DNA from: Mycobacterium parmense
GTDB taxonomy: Bacteria; Actinomycetota; Actinomycetes; Mycobacteriales; Mycobacteriaceae
NCBI RefSeq assembly: GCF_010730575.1
Contig: NZ_AP022614.1
Coordinates: 3,534,001 to 3,598,000, forward strand
Length of the DNA: 64,000 bases
Direction of reading: 5' to 3'
Shown one piece after another: positions 20,757-31,801 of the stretch. Every line of letters starts with the position of its first letter. Position 1 is the first letter of the stretch. Both the position numbers and the translations under genes were made by a program. The notes beneath the pieces were generated by a model, which was given only the letters and a program-made list of their open reading frames with translations, had not been told where the DNA came from and did not search any database.

Positions 20757-23629
20757 ACACCCGGACCACCGTCACCGCGCACGCGACACGGCCGTTCATC
20801 GCGCGGATGATCCGCCGATTCGCTGTGCCGATCATCCTGTTCTGGCTGGGCGTCGTCGTCGTGTTCAGCGCGTTCGTGCCGTCGCTGGAGAAGGTGGGCG
20901 AACAACGCTCGGTGTCCCTGAGCCCCAGCGACGCACCGTCGTTCCAGGCGATGAAGCGCATCGGCCGGGTGTTCAAGGAAGGCGATACCGACAGCTCGGC
21001 GATGATCGTGCTGGAAAGCGACAAGCCCCTCGGTGACGACGCCCACAAGTACTACGACACCCTCGTTCGCAAGCTGCGCGCCGACAAGCACGTCCTGAGC
21101 GTCCAGGATTTCTGGGGCGATCCGCTGACCGCCTCGGGAGCGCAGAGCAACGACGGCAAAGCCACCTCCGTCCAGGTGAACCTCGCCGGCAATCAGGGGG
21201 AATTGCTGGCCAACGAGTCCGTCGAGGCGGTCCGCAAAATCGTCGACAGCACCCCGGCGCCGCCCGGGCTCAAGACGTACGTGACCGGGGCGTCGGCGAT
21301 GGCGGCCGATTTGCACCACAGCGGCGACAAATCGCTGATCACGATCACCCTGACCACCATCGCCGTGATCTTCACGACGATGCTGCTGGTCTATCGCTCG
21401 ATCGTCACCGTGGTCATCCTGTTGGCCACGGTGTTCGTCGAATTGTCGGTCGCCCGGGGAGTGGTCGCGCTGCTCGGGGCGAACGACATCGTCGGGCTCT
21501 CGACGTTCGCGGTGAACCTGCTCACCTCGTTGGCCATCGCCGCCGGCACCGACTACGGGATCTTCCTGTTCGGCCGCTACCAGGAGGCCCGCCAGGCGGG
21601 CGAGGACCGCGAAACCGCCTTCTACACCACGTATCGCGGCGTGGCCCACGTCGTGCTGGGCTCCGGCCTGACGATCGCCGGTGCGACCTTCTGCCTGCAC
21701 TTCGCCCGAATGCCCTACTTCCAAACACTGGGCATCCCCTGCTCGGTCGGCTTGCTCGTCGCGGTGCTGGTGGCGCTCACGCTCGGCCCGGCGATCCTCA
21801 CCGTCGGAGGGCGTTTCGGCCTGTTCGATCCCAGGCGCCGGCTCAGCACACGCGGCTGGCGGCGGGTGGGCACCGCGGTGGTGCGCTGGCCGTTGCCCAT
21901 CCTGGCGGTGACGTGTGCAATCGCGCTGATCGGTCTGCTCGCGCTGCCGGGATACACACCCAACTACAACGACCGCAGCTACCTGCCCGACTTCATCCCG
22001 TCCAACCAGGGATTCGCGGCCGCCGACCGGCATTTCTCGCAGGCGCGCATGAAACCGGAGATCCTGATGATCGAATCGGATCACGACATGCGCAATCCGG
22101 CGGACTTCCTGGTGCTGGACAGGTTGGCCAAGGGCATCTTCCGCGTGCCGGGAATCTCTCGGGTGCAGGCCATCACGCGCCCGGACGGGACGACGATGGA
22201 TCACACGTCGATCCCGTTCCAGATGAGCATGCAAAACGCCGGTCAGCTGCAGAACATGAAGTACCAGCGCGACCGGATGAACGACATGCTCACCCAGGCC
22301 GAGGAGATGTCGAAGACGATCGCCACGATGCAGCGCATGTACGCGCTGATGTCGCGGCTCGTGGGCATCACCCACAAGATGGTGGGCGACACCGAGGAGA
22401 TGCAGCAGATCACCAACGAGTTACGGGATCAGATCGCGAACTTCGACGACTTCTTCCGGCCGGTGCGCAGCTACTTCTATTGGGAGAAGCACTGTTTCGA
22501 CATCCCGATCTGCTACTCGTTCCGGTCGATCTTCGACGCGCTCGACGGTGTGGACGAGATCAGCGACAAACTGGAGACGCTGGTCGGTGACATCAAGCAG
22601 CTCGACACCCTGATGCCGCAGATGATCGCCCAGTTCCCGCCGATGATCGAGACCATGGTGAACATGCGGACCATGATGCTGACGATGCACAGCACCATGT
22701 CGGGCATCTTCGACGAGATGGACCAGATGAGCGACAACGCGACGGCCATGGGCCACGCGTTCGACCAGGCAAAGAACGACGACTCGTTCTATCTGCCCCC
22801 GGAGGTGTTCAAGAACGCCGACTTCAAGCGCGCCATGAAGAACTTCCTCTCACCCGACGGCCACGCCGCCCGCTTCATGATCCTGCACCGCGGGGATCCC
22901 GCGTCGGCGCAGGGCATCAAGAGCATCGACGCCATCCGCACCGCGGCCGAGGAGTCGCTCAAGGGAACACCTCTGGAAGACGCGAAGATCTATCTGGGCG
23001 GCACCGCGGCGGTTTTCAAAGACCTCTCCGAGGGCGCGGACTACGACCTGATCATCGCCGGGGTCTCCTCGCTCACCCTGATCTTCATCATCATGCTGCT
23101 CATCACCCGGGCGTTCGTCGCCGCGGCGGTCATCGTCGGCACGGTCGCGCTCTCACTGGGCGCGTCGTTCGGCCTGTCGGTGTTGGTGTGGCAGTACATC
23201 CTCGGGATCCAACTGCACTGGCTGGTGCTGGTGATGTCCGTCATCGTGCTGCTGGCGGTGGGGTCGGACTACAACCTGTTGCTGGTCTCGCGCTTCAAGG
23301 AGGAGATACACGCGGGGTTGAAGACGGGCATCATCCGATCGATGGGCGGCACCGGCAAGGTCGTCACGTCGGCGGGCCTGGTCTTCGCCTTCACGATGGG
23401 CTCGATGGTGGTCAGCGACGTGCGGGTGATCGGCCAGATCGGCACCACGATCGGGCTGGGCCTGTTGTTCGACACGTTGATCGTGCGCTCGTTCATGACG
23501 CCGTCGATCGCCGCGCTGCTGGGACGCTGGTTCTGGTGGCCGATGCGCGTGCGCTCGCGGCCGCTGCGTGTTCCGGCCAAACCCGTTGGGCCGCAACCGC
23601 ACGATGAGTCCTTTGCTTACAGCGACTAG
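20753..23629 (+). CDS. mmpL4: MmpL4, RND-family siderophore exporter
   Basis: 958-residue RND transporter. A first helix (about 20-40) and periplasmic domain are followed by a membrane bundle containing [15 protein letters not shown] second periplasmic domain includes the long coiled-coil segment (about 500-690, Met-rich, [18 protein letters not shown]), and the second bundle contains [15 protein letters not shown]. The two Asp-Tyr pairs form the proton relay of MmpL proteins. It exports siderophores with MmpS4 and Rv0455c. The stop is only 9 bases before dipZ, so a three-gene operon is likely. Confidence 0.95.
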   Translation: MNTRTTVTAHATRPFIARMIRRFAVPIILFWLGVVVVFSAFVPSLEKVGEQRSVSLSPSDAPSFQAMKRIGRVFKEGDTDSSAMIVLESDKPLGDDAHKYYDTLVRKLRADKHVLSVQDFWGDPLTASGAQSNDGKATSVQVNLAGNQGELLANESVEAVRKIVDSTPAPPGLKTYVTGASAMAADLHHSGDKSLITITLTTIAVIFTTMLLVYRSIVTVVILLATVFVELSVARGVVALLGANDIVGLSTFAVNLLTSLAIAAGTDYGIFLFGRYQEARQAGEDRETAFYTTYRGVAHVVLGSGLTIAGATFCLHFARMPYFQTLGIPCSVGLLVAVLVALTLGPAILTVGGRFGLFDPRRRLSTRGWRRVGTAVVRWPLPILAVTCAIALIGLLALPGYTPNYNDRSYLPDFIPSNQGFAAADRHFSQARMKPEILMIESDHDMRNPADFLVLDRLAKGIFRVPGISRVQAITRPDGTTMDHTSIPFQMSMQNAGQLQNMKYQRDRMNDMLTQAEEMSKTIATMQRMYALMSRLVGITHKMVGDTEEMQQITNELRDQIANFDDFFRPVRSYFYWEKHCFDIPICYSFRSIFDALDGVDEISDKLETLVGDIKQLDTLMPQMIAQFPPMIETMVNMRTMMLTMHSTMSGIFDEMDQMSDNATAMGHAFDQAKNDDSFYLPPEVFKNADFKRAMKNFLSPDGHAARFMILHRGDPASAQGIKSIDAIRTAAEESLKGTPLEDAKIYLGGTAAVFKDLSEGADYDLIIAGVSSLTLIFIIMLLITRAFVAAAVIVGTVALSLGASFGLSVLVWQYILGIQLHWLVLVMSVIVLLAVGSDYNLLLVSRFKEEIHAGLKTGIIRSMGGTGKVVTSAGLVFAFTMGSMVVSDVRVIGQIGTTIGLGLLFDTLIVRSFMTPSIAALLGRWFWWPMRVRSRPLRVPAKPVGPQPHDESFAYSD

Positions 23630-23638
23630 GCGCGGTCC

Positions 23639-25312
23639 ATGCTCACCATCGCGCTGATCGGGTTCCTCGGCGGCCTGATCACCGGCATCTCGCCGTGCAT
23701 CGTCCCGGTGCTGCCGGTGGTGTTCTTCTCCGGTGTGCACACTTCGCGCGAAACCTCCGCCGCCCGGCCGTATCTGGTGATCGCGGGCCTGGTCTGCAGC
23801 TTCAGCGTGGTGACCCTGGCCGGTTCCGCCCTGCTCTCGGCTCTCCACCTGCCGCAGGACGCGATCCGCTGGGCCGCGCTGGTGGCGCTCACGCTCATCG
23901 GCCTGGGCTTGATCTTCCCGCCCCTGCAGCACCTGATCGAGCGGCCCTTCTCCCGACTTCCGCAGCGCCAATTCTCGCCCGGCAGTAGCGGGTTCGTTCT
24001 GGGGCTGACGCTGGGTGCGCTGTATGTGCCGTGCGCGGGACCGGTGCTGGCCGCCATCGTGGTGGCGGGCGGCACCGCGTCCCTCGGCGCGCCGATCATC
24101 GTGCTGACCGGGATGTTCTCGCTCGGTACCGCCCTGCCGCTGCTGGCGTTCGCTCTGGCCGGGCGGGGCGTGGCCGGGCGGGTCACGGCGTTCCGCCGCC
24201 GGCAGCGGCTGATCCAGGCCGCCGCGGGCGTCACGATGATCGTGCTCGCCGTCGCGCTGGTGTTCAACCTGCCCGCCACGCTGCAGCGCGCCATCCCCGA
24301 CTACACCGCCGCCATGCAAAAACAGATCGGGGCCAACGACATTGAGCGCAAGCTGCATCCCGGCGCGGCGAAGGGCCAGCTCGCCGACTGCACCGAGGGC
24401 GCCGCGCAACTTCAGGAGTGCGGGCCCGCGCCGGCCATCGGCGGCATCACCGAATGGCTCAACACCCCGGGCGGAAGGCCTGTCGACCTGGCGTCGCTGC
24501 GCGGCAAGGTGGTGCTGATCGACTTCTGGGCGTACTCCTGCATCAACTGCCAGCGCGCCATCCCCCACGTCGTCGACTGGTACAACCGTTACCGCGACAG
24601 CGGTTTCATCGCCATCGGCGTGCACACCCCCGAGTACGCGTTCGAACGCGTCCCCGCCAACGTCGCCAGTGGCGCCGCGGCCCTGCACATCACCTACCCG
24701 GTTGCGCTGGACAACGACTACACGACGTGGAACAAGTACCAGAACCTGTACTGGCCGGCCGAATACCTGATCGACGCCGACGGGGTTGTCCGGCACACCA
24801 AGTTCGGCGAGGGCGACTACGACGGCACCGAAAAACTGATCCGCCAACTTCTGGTCGACGCCAACCCGAACCTCCATCTCCCCGCGGCGGTGAACGGGGT
24901 CGACACCACCCCGCGGAGCAAGCTCACCCCCGAGACGTATCTGGGCGTGGACAGGGCCTCCAACTACGCCGGCAACGTCCCGTACCAGGCCGGCACCGCC
25001 ACCTTCGACTACCCGGCCAGCGTGCCCGCCGACCGGTTCGCCCTGCGGGGGCAATGGACCCTCGACGACCAGGGCGCCACGGCCGCCGGTGACGACGCCG
25101 CGATCCGGCTCAACTACACCGGCAAGGACGTCTACGCCGTCGTGGGCGGCACCGGCACCATCACGGTCACCCGGGGCGGCAACACGACGACGACGGTTGT
25201 CGGCGGGGCACCCACCCTGCACCAGATCGTGGCCGACCCCACCGCGCGCCGCGACCAGCTCGACATGCGGGTCAGCAAGGGCCTGCAGGTGTTCTCGTTC
25301 ACGTTCGGCTAG
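23639..25312 (+). CDS. dipZ: DipZ: CcdA-type membrane domain fused to thioredoxin and CBM-like domains
   Basis: 557-residue thiol-redox protein. The CcdA-like membrane domain (residues about 1-215) has six helices and the paired cysteines Cys20 (SPCIVPVLP) and Cys132 (VPCAGPVLA) that carry electrons across the membrane. A TlpA-like thioredoxin domain (about 265-410) has active site Cys301-Ile-Asn-Cys304. A C-terminal carbohydrate-binding-module-like beta domain (about 420-557) follows, as in the DipZ C-terminal structure of M. tuberculosis (Rv2874). It is shorter than Rv2874 (about 695). It follows mmpL4 by 9 bases, an unusual place: in M. tuberculosis dipZ sits with mpt70/mpt83 under SigK. 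A role in folding disulfide-bearing export factors such as Rv0455c is inference. Confidence 0.9.
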   Translation: MLTIALIGFLGGLITGISPCIVPVLPVVFFSGVHTSRETSAARPYLVIAGLVCSFSVVTLAGSALLSALHLPQDAIRWAALVALTLIGLGLIFPPLQHLIERPFSRLPQRQFSPGSSGFVLGLTLGALYVPCAGPVLAAIVVAGGTASLGAPIIVLTGMFSLGTALPLLAFALAGRGVAGRVTAFRRRQRLIQAAAGVTMIVLAVALVFNLPATLQRAIPDYTAAMQKQIGANDIERKLHPGAAKGQLADCTEGAAQLQECGPAPAIGGITEWLNTPGGRPVDLASLRGKVVLIDFWAYSCINCQRAIPHVVDWYNRYRDSGFIAIGVHTPEYAFERVPANVASGAAALHITYPVALDNDYTTWNKYQNLYWPAEYLIDADGVVRHTKFGEGDYDGTEKLIRQLLVDANPNLHLPAAVNGVDTTPRSKLTPETYLGVDRASNYAGNVPYQAGTATFDYPASVPADRFALRGQWTLDDQGATAAGDDAAIRLNYTGKDVYAVVGGTGTITVTRGGNTTTTVVGGAPTLHQIVADPTARRDQLDMRVSKGLQVFSFTFG

Positions 25313-26162
25313 CCGGTTTCCGCAGGCCGCCCAGCACCGCGACGACGACCCCGGACACCACCAACCCCACACCGGCCATCAATGTCAGGTCCAGCCACTC
25401 GTGCAGGCCGGCCTCGGCGCGGCCGACCATCACGTCGGCGATGCGGCGGACGTCCCCGGCGGTGTGGTTGAGCACGTCGTTGACGCGGCGCCTCCCGACC
25501 TCGATGGCCGCATAGCCGCTCGCTCCCACGAGCAGCGCGGAGACCCCGAGGCTGGTCAGCGCCTGGCCGCGGCGGCGCGCCGCGGCCAGCGTCAGCAGCG
25601 CGCACCACCCCGTCACCGCGACCGCGCCGACGCTCAGCCAGGGGCCCCAGGCGGCGAGCCGGCTCAGCTCGCCCCGCCGCAACGAGGCCGGGACCGAGAC
25701 GGCCACCGGCACAGCCACATTCGCAGGAACGTTGACGTGATAGCCGCTCAGCAGGGGCTGAATCGAGCTGTCCTCGAGCATCGGTGCGACGTCAACCACC
25801 CATTGATCGCCGCCCTGGCCGGGCCCGGCAGCGTCGAACAACCAGTCGTGCGCCGAGCGGTTCGCCTGGGCGAACAGGGGCGGGAAGCCCGGGCCCGCAG
25901 TGAACGCGGCGGCCGCGGCGTGCAGCTGCGAGCTGTCGACGGGGTAGCGTCCGGCGCCCCGCGCGGCGATCAGCGCCATTGCCCGCGTGGTCAAGTCGGC
26001 CGCCATCGCGGATTGCAGAGCCGGGTCGCCCGCGGCTTCGGTGGCCATCGCGGCATAACCGTCGGCGTCGACGAGGTGCAGCTGCGTCCACGCCGCGGGA
26101 ACGGCCACCGCCAGCGCGACCGTGGTGGCCAGCCACAGCGCCACCGTCACAGCGAATCGCAC
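25299..26162 (-). CDS. Membrane protein with extracytoplasmic domain
   Basis: 287 residues from a GTG at 26162. One N-terminal helix (about 5-22), an outward domain rich in Ala/Asp (about 25-160), then three hydrophobic segments (about 180-198, 212-232 and 257-278). I recognise no family. It overlaps the convergent dipZ gene by 14 bases at the 3' end and starts 6 bases after the DinB-like gene on the same strand, so the two form an operon. No ortholog is known to me at this position in M. tuberculosis. Confidence 0.72.
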   Translation of the reverse strand: MRFAVTVALWLATTVALAVAVPAAWTQLHLVDADGYAAMATEAAGDPALQSAMAADLTTRAMALIAARGAGRYPVDSSQLHAAAAAFTAGPGFPPLFAQANRSAHDWLFDAAGPGQGGDQWVVDVAPMLEDSSIQPLLSGYHVNVPANVAVPVAVSVPASLRRGELSRLAAWGPWLSVGAVAVTGWCALLTLAAARRRGQALTSLGVSALLVGASGYAAIEVGRRRVNDVLNHTAGDVRRIADVMVGRAEAGLHEWLDLTLMAGVGLVVSGVVVAVLGGLRKPASRT

Positions 26163-26168
26163 GCGGCC

Positions 26169-26681
26169 CTACTGAATGCCCCGCAGGTAGGCAGCCTGCC
26201 CGAGGTGCTGGGCGCAGTCGTCGATGATGCTCACCAGCCGCGCGCTGGCCGTCACCGGCGGGTCCCAATTCGTGTCCACGACCCGGGCCAGCTCGTCGGC
26301 GGTCACCCGGGCGACGTATTCGAGGGTCAGCTCGTGCACCGCGTGGTAGTAGCCGGACAGCAAGTCCGCGGACGCCCGCACCTTCGCCACCTCCTCGGGG
26401 CCGTGACCGTAGCCGGTGTCGTTTCGCGGCAGGTCCAGCCCGAAGCGATCCACCCAGCCGTCGCGCAGCCACACCTGCTCGACGCCGGCCACGCCGGCCA
26501 GCTGGATGTCCTGCACCCGCGCGCTGTGCCAGAGCAGCCAGGCGATGCTGTTCGCGCCGGGGGTGGGCCGGTAGTTCGAGACGTCGTCGGTCAACCCGTC
26601 GGTCAGCTCGTCGACGTGTTCGATCAGCCGGGTGAAGGCGTCGCGGAGCAGTTCGGACACGGCTTCGTCGGTGCTGGCCAT
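26169..26681 (-). CDS. DinB/DUF664 family protein (Rv0443-like)
   Basis: 170-residue four-helix DinB-fold protein. It has the family's WLLWHSARVQD motif (His near residue 52) and a C-terminal DDCAQHLGQAAYLRG motif. These histidines make the metal site in DinB/YfiT proteins, including mycothiol-dependent enzymes. The sequence follows Rv0443 closely. Catalytic role unknown; thiol transfer is possible. It is divergent from the amidohydrolase gene (65 bp). Confidence 0.85.
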   Translation of the reverse strand: MASTDEAVSELLRDAFTRLIEHVDELTDGLTDDVSNYRPTPGANSIAWLLWHSARVQDIQLAGVAGVEQVWLRDGWVDRFGLDLPRNDTGYGHGPEEVAKVRASADLLSGYYHAVHELTLEYVARVTADELARVVDTNWDPPVTASARLVSIIDDCAQHLGQAAYLRGIQ

Positions 26682-26746
26682 ATCTGCGAGATTACGGGAG
26701 GCGTTTTCCCTGGCACGACCCCCGGACGCGGTCGTAGATTAGTTAG

Positions 26747-28486
26747 ATGTCCTACGACCTCGTCATCCGCAACGGCACCATCGTCGACGGGCTGGGGGGT
26801 GAGCCGTACGTCGGCGATGTCGCGGTGGCAGGCGGCGTCATCGCGGAAGTGGGGGCGGCCGGCTCGGTCGACGGCTCCGGCGCCGTGCGGGAGATCGATG
26901 CGACGGGGCTGCTCGTGACGCCCGGATTCGTCGACCTGCACACCCACTACGACGGCCAGTCCATCTGGTCGGAACGCCTCACGCCGTCCTCGGCGCACGG
27001 GGTGACCACGGTGGTGATGGGCAACTGCGGCGTCGGATTCGCGCCGTGCCGCCAGTCCGACCACGACGTGCTCGTCGACGTTATGGCGGGGGTCGAGGAC
27101 ATTCCCGGCGTCGTCATGACCGACGGCCTGCCCTGGACGTGGGAGACCTTCCCCGAATACATGGACGCCCTGGAAGCGGGCCGGCGTGACATCGACGTCG
27201 CCGTCTACCTGCCGCACTCCCCGCTGCGGGTGTACGTGATGGGCCGGCGCGGCGCCGACCGCGAGCCGGCCACCGCCGAGGACCTGGCCAAGATGCGGGC
27301 ACTGGCCAAGGAGGCCATCGAGGTCGGGGCGCTGGGATTCGCGTCGTCGCGGCTGACGATCCACAAGACCGAGAGCGGCTCACCGATCCCCAGCTACGAC
27401 GCCGCCCGAGAGGAGATCGAGGAGATCGCCCGGGGCGTCGTGGACGGCGGCGGCGGGCTGCTGCAGTTCGTGCCCGACATCCCCGCCGGCGGCTACCAGC
27501 CCGTCCTGCAGACGGTGTTCGACGTCGCCGAGGACGTCGGACTGCCCGTCACCTTCACCCTGGTGGTCGCCAACTCCGGCGACCCCACCTGGGAAGACGC
27601 GATCACCATGATCGAGAAGGCGAATGCGGCGGGCGGAGACATCACCGCGCAGCTGCTGCCCCGCCCGATCGGTCTGATCATCGGGCTGCAGCTCACCGCC
27701 AACCCGTTCGTGCTCTACCCCAGCTACCGCGAGATTGCGCACCTGCCGCTGGCCGAACGCGTCGCCGAGATGCGCAAACCCGAGGTTCGCGCCCGCATCC
27801 TGGCCGACAAGCCCGGCCAGGGACACCCGATCCTCTACGTCGCCCAAATGTGGGATTGGATCTTCCCGCTGGGCGACCAGCCCGACTACGAGCCCGACCC
27901 GGCGACCAGCATCGGCGCCCGCGCCCGGGCCCGCGGGGTGCACCCGATGGAGGAGGCCTACGACCGCCTGCTCGACGACGAGGGCCGCGCCATGCTGCTG
28001 GTCGCCACCAGCAACCTCGCGAACAACTCGCTGGACACCGTCGGCGGGCTGCTGCACCGCGACGACGTGGTGCTCGGCCTCGGCGACGGCGGCGCCCACT
28101 ACGGCATGATCTGCGACGCCAGCTACTCGACGTACTTCCTGGCGCACTGGGCGCGCGACCGCAAGAGCGGGCGGTTCACCGTGCCCGAGGCCGTCCGCGA
28201 ACTCACTTCGGTGCCCGCCCGGGTGGCCGGGCTGGGCGACCGCGGCCGCATCGCCGTGGGCTACAAGGCCGACCTGAACGTCATCGACCACGCGGCGCTG
28301 CGGCTGCACAAGCCGATCATCAGCTTCGACCTGCCCGCCGGCGGCCGCCGGCTGGACCAGACGGCGGAAGGATACGTCGCGACGGTGGTGTCCGGGGCCG
28401 TAATCGCCGAGAACGGCGTCCCGACCGGCGCGCGTCCTGGCAAGTTGGTGAGAGGTCGTCAGCGTATTCCGGTACCCGCGCAATAA
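26747..28486 (+). CDS. N-acyl-D-amino-acid deacylase-type amidohydrolase
   Basis: 579-residue metal-dependent amidohydrolase. The metal-binding HTHYDGQ is at about 64-70, after the usual small beta-domain (VIRNGTIVDGLGGEP). The core holds GNCGVGFAPC and an Asp in GLGDGGAHYGM, and the C-terminal PARVAGLGDRGRIAVGYKADLNV returns to the beta domain. This pattern is that of the D-aminoacylase/dihydroorotase-like subgroup; the substrate is not known. ATG at 26747. It lies 38 bp before the PPE gene on the same strand. Confidence 0.88.
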   Translation: MSYDLVIRNGTIVDGLGGEPYVGDVAVAGGVIAEVGAAGSVDGSGAVREIDATGLLVTPGFVDLHTHYDGQSIWSERLTPSSAHGVTTVVMGNCGVGFAPCRQSDHDVLVDVMAGVEDIPGVVMTDGLPWTWETFPEYMDALEAGRRDIDVAVYLPHSPLRVYVMGRRGADREPATAEDLAKMRALAKEAIEVGALGFASSRLTIHKTESGSPIPSYDAAREEIEEIARGVVDGGGGLLQFVPDIPAGGYQPVLQTVFDVAEDVGLPVTFTLVVANSGDPTWEDAITMIEKANAAGGDITAQLLPRPIGLIIGLQLTANPFVLYPSYREIAHLPLAERVAEMRKPEVRARILADKPGQGHPILYVAQMWDWIFPLGDQPDYEPDPATSIGARARARGVHPMEEAYDRLLDDEGRAMLLVATSNLANNSLDTVGGLLHRDDVVLGLGDGGAHYGMICDASYSTYFLAHWARDRKSGRFTVPEAVRELTSVPARVAGLGDRGRIAVGYKADLNVIDHAALRLHKPIISFDLPAGGRRLDQTAEGYVATVVSGAVIAENGVPTGARPGKLVRGRQRIPVPAQ

Positions 28487-28524
28487 CGCCACGAAGGGCA
28501 CCCCCTCTTAGTTAAGTTGGGTCA

Positions 28525-29952
28525 GTGACGAGCCCGCATTTTGCGTGGTTGCCGCCTGAAATCAATTCGGCACTACTGTTCGCCGGTCCTGGCGCCGGGC
28601 CGCTTATTGCTGCGGCCGAGGCGTGGGACGGGCTTGCCGAAGAGCTGGCTTCGTCGGCGTCGTCGTTTTTTTCGGTGACGTCAGATCTGGCTAACGGGTC
28701 GTGGCAGGGCGCGTCGTCGGCGGCGATGCTGGCCGTCGCCACCCAGTACGTGAGCTGGCTCAGCGCCGCGGCGGCGCAGGCCGAGGCGGCGTCCAGCCAG
28801 GCCGCCGCGATTGCGACCGCGTTCGAGACGGCGCTGGCGGCCACCATTCAACCGGCCCTGGTGGCCGCCAACCGCGGACTGGTGCAGGCGCTGGCGTCGA
28901 CGAACTGGTTCGGGCTCAACACCCCGGCCATCATGGACACCGAGGCCGCATACGAGGCCATGTGGGCGGCCGACGTGGCGGCGATGTTCGGTTATCACGC
29001 CGACGCGTCGGCGGCCGCCGCGCAATTGGCGCCTTGGCAGGCGGTGCTGCAGAAGCTCGGCATCAGCTTCAACAACGGGCAGCTCAGCCTCAACATGTTC
29101 GGTTCGCAGGGCAATTTCAACGTCGGATTCGGCAACAGCGGTACGGCGAATGTCGGCTCGGGGAACTCCGGCAGCAACAACATCGGTTGGGGCAACCTCG
29201 GCAGCAACAACATCGGGTTCGGCAATACCGGCAACAACGACTTCGGAATCGGCCTGACCGGTAACAATCAGTTCGGATTCGGCGGCTTCAACTCGGGTAC
29301 CGGCAACATCGGATTGTTTAATTCTGGCAATAACAATATCGGCTTCTTCAATTCCGGCAACGGAAACTTCGGTATCGGTAATTCGGGTGTTTCAAATACC
29401 GGTTTCGCGAATGCCGGCAGCATGAATATGGGTTTCTTCAATAATGGCGCCGCCAATACCGGAATGTTCCAGGACAACGCCCTGGGAGCCGCCGGATCGG
29501 ACCCCGGCACGTTCAGCTCCGGGCGCTACGTCACGGGCGGCCTGAGCGCGGCCGGCGCCTCGGGATTGCTCGGCTCGACGGGCGCGGCCACCGGCGGCAT
29601 CAACCCGGGCGTCGCGGCCCCCAGCCTGATCAGCAGCGCGGCGGCCCACGCGGACTTCGCGTCCGCGGCCACGTCGGCGCCGTCGCTCGCCGGCAGCGTC
29701 GAATCCGGCGCGAACAGCAGCCTGGCCAGCGCGGTGACCGGGACGACCGCCACGCCGCCGGCGCTGCGGACGACCACAACGGCGGGCCCGCAGGGCTTCT
29801 TCACCACGGCCGCGGCCGGCGACTCGGGCCTGCGCGGCGCCGCCACCCGCGACTCGGGCATTCCCAGCTCCGGGTTCTTCAAGGGCGACCGCGGCGTCGT
29901 CGACCCCACCCCCGGCGAGGGCGAGCCGGGCCTGCCGGGCTCGCCGAGCTGA
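28525..29952 (+). CDS. PPE family protein, MPTR type (PPE10-like)
   Basis: 475-residue PPE protein, secreted through a type VII (ESX) system. The PPE domain (residues 1-175) starts [18 protein letters not shown] and contains the WxG-type turn [10 protein letters not shown]. The MPTR region (about 193-320) is made of NxGxGNxG pentapeptides, and the tail is rich in Ala/Ser/Thr/Gly and ends in acidic Pro-Gly repeats. The start and position match PPE10 (Rv0442c). GTG 28525. The MPTR DNA, especially 29310-29465, is visibly richer in AT (many AAT codons) than its surroundings. No PE partner is adjacent. Confidence 0.93.
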   Translation: MTSPHFAWLPPEINSALLFAGPGAGPLIAAAEAWDGLAEELASSASSFFSVTSDLANGSWQGASSAAMLAVATQYVSWLSAAAAQAEAASSQAAAIATAFETALAATIQPALVAANRGLVQALASTNWFGLNTPAIMDTEAAYEAMWAADVAAMFGYHADASAAAAQLAPWQAVLQKLGISFNNGQLSLNMFGSQGNFNVGFGNSGTANVGSGNSGSNNIGWGNLGSNNIGFGNTGNNDFGIGLTGNNQFGFGGFNSGTGNIGLFNSGNNNIGFFNSGNGNFGIGNSGVSNTGFANAGSMNMGFFNNGAANTGMFQDNALGAAGSDPGTFSSGRYVTGGLSAAGASGLLGSTGAATGGINPGVAAPSLISSAAAHADFASAATSAPSLAGSVESGANSSLASAVTGTTATPPALRTTTTAGPQGFFTTAAAGDSGLRGAATRDSGIPSSGFFKGDRGVVDPTPGEGEPGLPGSPS

Positions 29953-29986
29953 AACGGCGCCGGGGCGCCGCCTACCCTGGGACATC

Positions 29987-30394
29987 ATGCGCACGAAGAA
30001 GCAGGTGGACATCGAGCGGCTGGCCGCTGCGCTGCCCGACTACCCGTTCGCGTACCTGATCACCGTCGACGACTCCTACCGTGTGCACACCGTGACGGTG
30101 CAACCCGCGCTGCGTGAGGCGACCCTCGATGTCGGGCTCATCGGCGGGCGCACGCGCGAAAACCTGGCCCACCGCGGCGACGTCACCCTGTTGTGGCCGC
30201 CGACCGAACCGGGCGGTTACTCGCTGATCGTCGACGGCCGGGCCGAGGTGAGCGTCGAAAACCGAGGCGAAGACGCCGTCCGCCTGGGCGTCGTACCCAC
30301 CCGTGCGCTGCTGCATCGCGAGGCGGAGCCCGACTCCCCCGGCGCCGCGAAGGGCTGCCTACACGACTGCGTGGTGTTCTCGCTTCCCGCCTGA
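29987..30394 (+). CDS. Pyridoxamine-phosphate-oxidase-like split-barrel protein (Rv0441c-like)
   Basis: 135 residues with the split-barrel pattern of flavin/F420-binding PNPOx-like proteins ([18 protein letters not shown], then [14 protein letters not shown], then [10 protein letters not shown]). Specific cofactor residues cannot be judged by eye. ATG 29987. It sits 34 bp after the PPE gene, as Rv0441c does after PPE10. Function unknown. Confidence 0.78.
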   Translation: MRTKKQVDIERLAAALPDYPFAYLITVDDSYRVHTVTVQPALREATLDVGLIGGRTRENLAHRGDVTLLWPPTEPGGYSLIVDGRAEVSVENRGEDAVRLGVVPTRALLHREAEPDSPGAAKGCLHDCVVFSLPA

Positions 30395-30409
30395 CGTACA
30401 GTCGGATCC

Positions 30410-30970
30410 GTGAGCCGCGTCGCACCGCTCGCCCCGCCCTGGAGCGAGGAAGATGCCACGGCCATCAATAGCTGGGGCCATCCCGACCGCACGTACGAGC
30501 CGCTGCTGCTGGTGCGCTGCCTGCAACGCCATCCGGCGCTGGCCATGCGATTGCGCAAGCTCGGCGAATCCCTGTACGTCGCAGCGCTTTTGCCGCCCCG
30601 GACGCGGACCATCGCGATCCTGCGGATCTGCGCGCTGCTGCGGTGCGAGTACGAGTGGGGCGGGCAGGCGGCGTTCTGGGGCCCGATCGCGGGTGTCAGC
30701 GACGACGAGTGCGACGCGCTGGTCACCGGCGGGGCCTCCGACCCGCGGTGGAGCGCGAGCGAGCGGACCCTGATCGAGGCGGTGGACGAACTGGAGCGCA
30801 CCGGCTCGTGGTCGGAGCCGACCTGGGCGGCCCTGGGGCGCTTCCTGGATGACGAGCAGCGGATCGAATTGCTGACCGCCGTGGGCTGGTACCGCACGAT
30901 CTGCACGCTGTGCAACGCCCTGGCCCTGCCGGTCGAGGGCTGGATGCGGCGGTGGCCCTCAGGCCGGTGA
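30410..30970 (+). CDS. Carboxymuconolactone decarboxylase-like protein
   Basis: 186 residues from a GTG at 30410. The core TIAILRICALLRCEYEWGGQ (about 64-83) is the CMD/AhpD helix pair, with the same single-cysteine CEYE signature as the gene at 9414 but otherwise divergent. No CxxC is present, so peroxidase activity is doubtful. It lies 15 bp after the PNPOx-like gene, with a 12-base convergent overlap with the SDR gene. It is not present between Rv0441c and Rv0440 in M. tuberculosis as I recall. Confidence 0.82.
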   Translation: MSRVAPLAPPWSEEDATAINSWGHPDRTYEPLLLVRCLQRHPALAMRLRKLGESLYVAALLPPRTRTIAILRICALLRCEYEWGGQAAFWGPIAGVSDDECDALVTGGASDPRWSASERTLIEAVDELERTGSWSEPTWAALGRFLDDEQRIELLTAVGWYRTICTLCNALALPVEGWMRRWPSGR

Positions 30971-31786
30971 CCTGTCCCTTTTGAGACCCGGGTGCTGGCT
31001 CTTGAGCAGCGGCAGGAGCAGCCGCCGCGGCATGAACTGGAAAACCCGGGTGCTCACCCGGCTCGGCAGCCCGGCGATCACCGTTCCGCGGTCGTGCTCG
31101 AGCGCGTCGACGCCCACGCGCGCCACGTCCCGCGACGGCATCCACATGAACTTCGGAAACGCGCTGGCGAAGTCCCGCTCGTCCATGCCCGCGTTCTGCA
31201 GGAACTCGGTGCGCACCGGCCCCGGGCACAGCAGCGCGACGGTGACGCCGGTGCCGGCGAGCTCGGAGCGCACTCCTTCGGTGTAGGTGTTCACGAACGC
31301 CTTGGTGGCGGAATAGCCGGACTGGCCCGGGATTGGGTGGAAGCCCGCGGTGGATCCGACGTTGAGGATCGCGCCGCGTCCGCGCGGCACCATCTGCTGG
31401 ACCGCTCGGGTGGTCAGGTCGATGACGGCCTCGACGTTGACCCGCACCTGGGCGATCTCGTCGTCCACGTCGGTCTTCGTCACCGAGCCGATGGTCCCGA
31501 TGCCGGCGTTGTTGACCAGGATGTCGGCTGTCAGGCCGCGCCGGGCGACCTCGTCGAGGAGCGCGGCGCGGGCGGCCGCATCCGCGACGTCGCAGGCGAT
31601 CACCTCGACTTTCACGCCGCGCCGCGCGAGTTCTTCGGCCAGTTCGCGCAGCTTGTCTTCGCGGCGGGCGACGAGGGTGACGCCGTGGCCGCGGTCGGCC
31701 AGCTCGCGGGCGATGTCGGCGCCGATTCCCGACGACGCGCCGGTCACGACGGCGGTGCTGACGGGTGAGGGAGTTGGGAGGGCCAC
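30959..31786 (-). CDS. Short-chain dehydrogenase/reductase
   Basis: 275-residue classical SDR. The cofactor motif TGASSGIG (about 14-21) with Ala-Arg-Arg after the second strand suggests NADP(H). NNAG is present, and the catalytic Ser (NVGSTAG), Tyr and Lys (YSATK) are intact. The C-terminal basic tail (PRRLLLPLLKSQHPGLKRDR) may bind membranes. It resembles mycobacterial lipid-type SDRs such as Rv2509/Rv1544, so a keto-lipid substrate is plausible. GTG 31786. It lies downstream of groEL2 but behind a strong terminator. Confidence 0.87.
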   Translation of the reverse strand: MALPTPSPVSTAVVTGASSGIGADIARELADRGHGVTLVARREDKLRELAEELARRGVKVEVIACDVADAAARAALLDEVARRGLTADILVNNAGIGTIGSVTKTDVDDEIAQVRVNVEAVIDLTTRAVQQMVPRGRGAILNVGSTAGFHPIPGQSGYSATKAFVNTYTEGVRSELAGTGVTVALLCPGPVRTEFLQNAGMDERDFASAFPKFMWMPSRDVARVGVDALEHDRGTVIAGLPSRVSTRVFQFMPRRLLLPLLKSQHPGLKRDRSPA

Positions 31787-31801
31787 GGCTCGAACCTACC
31801 C

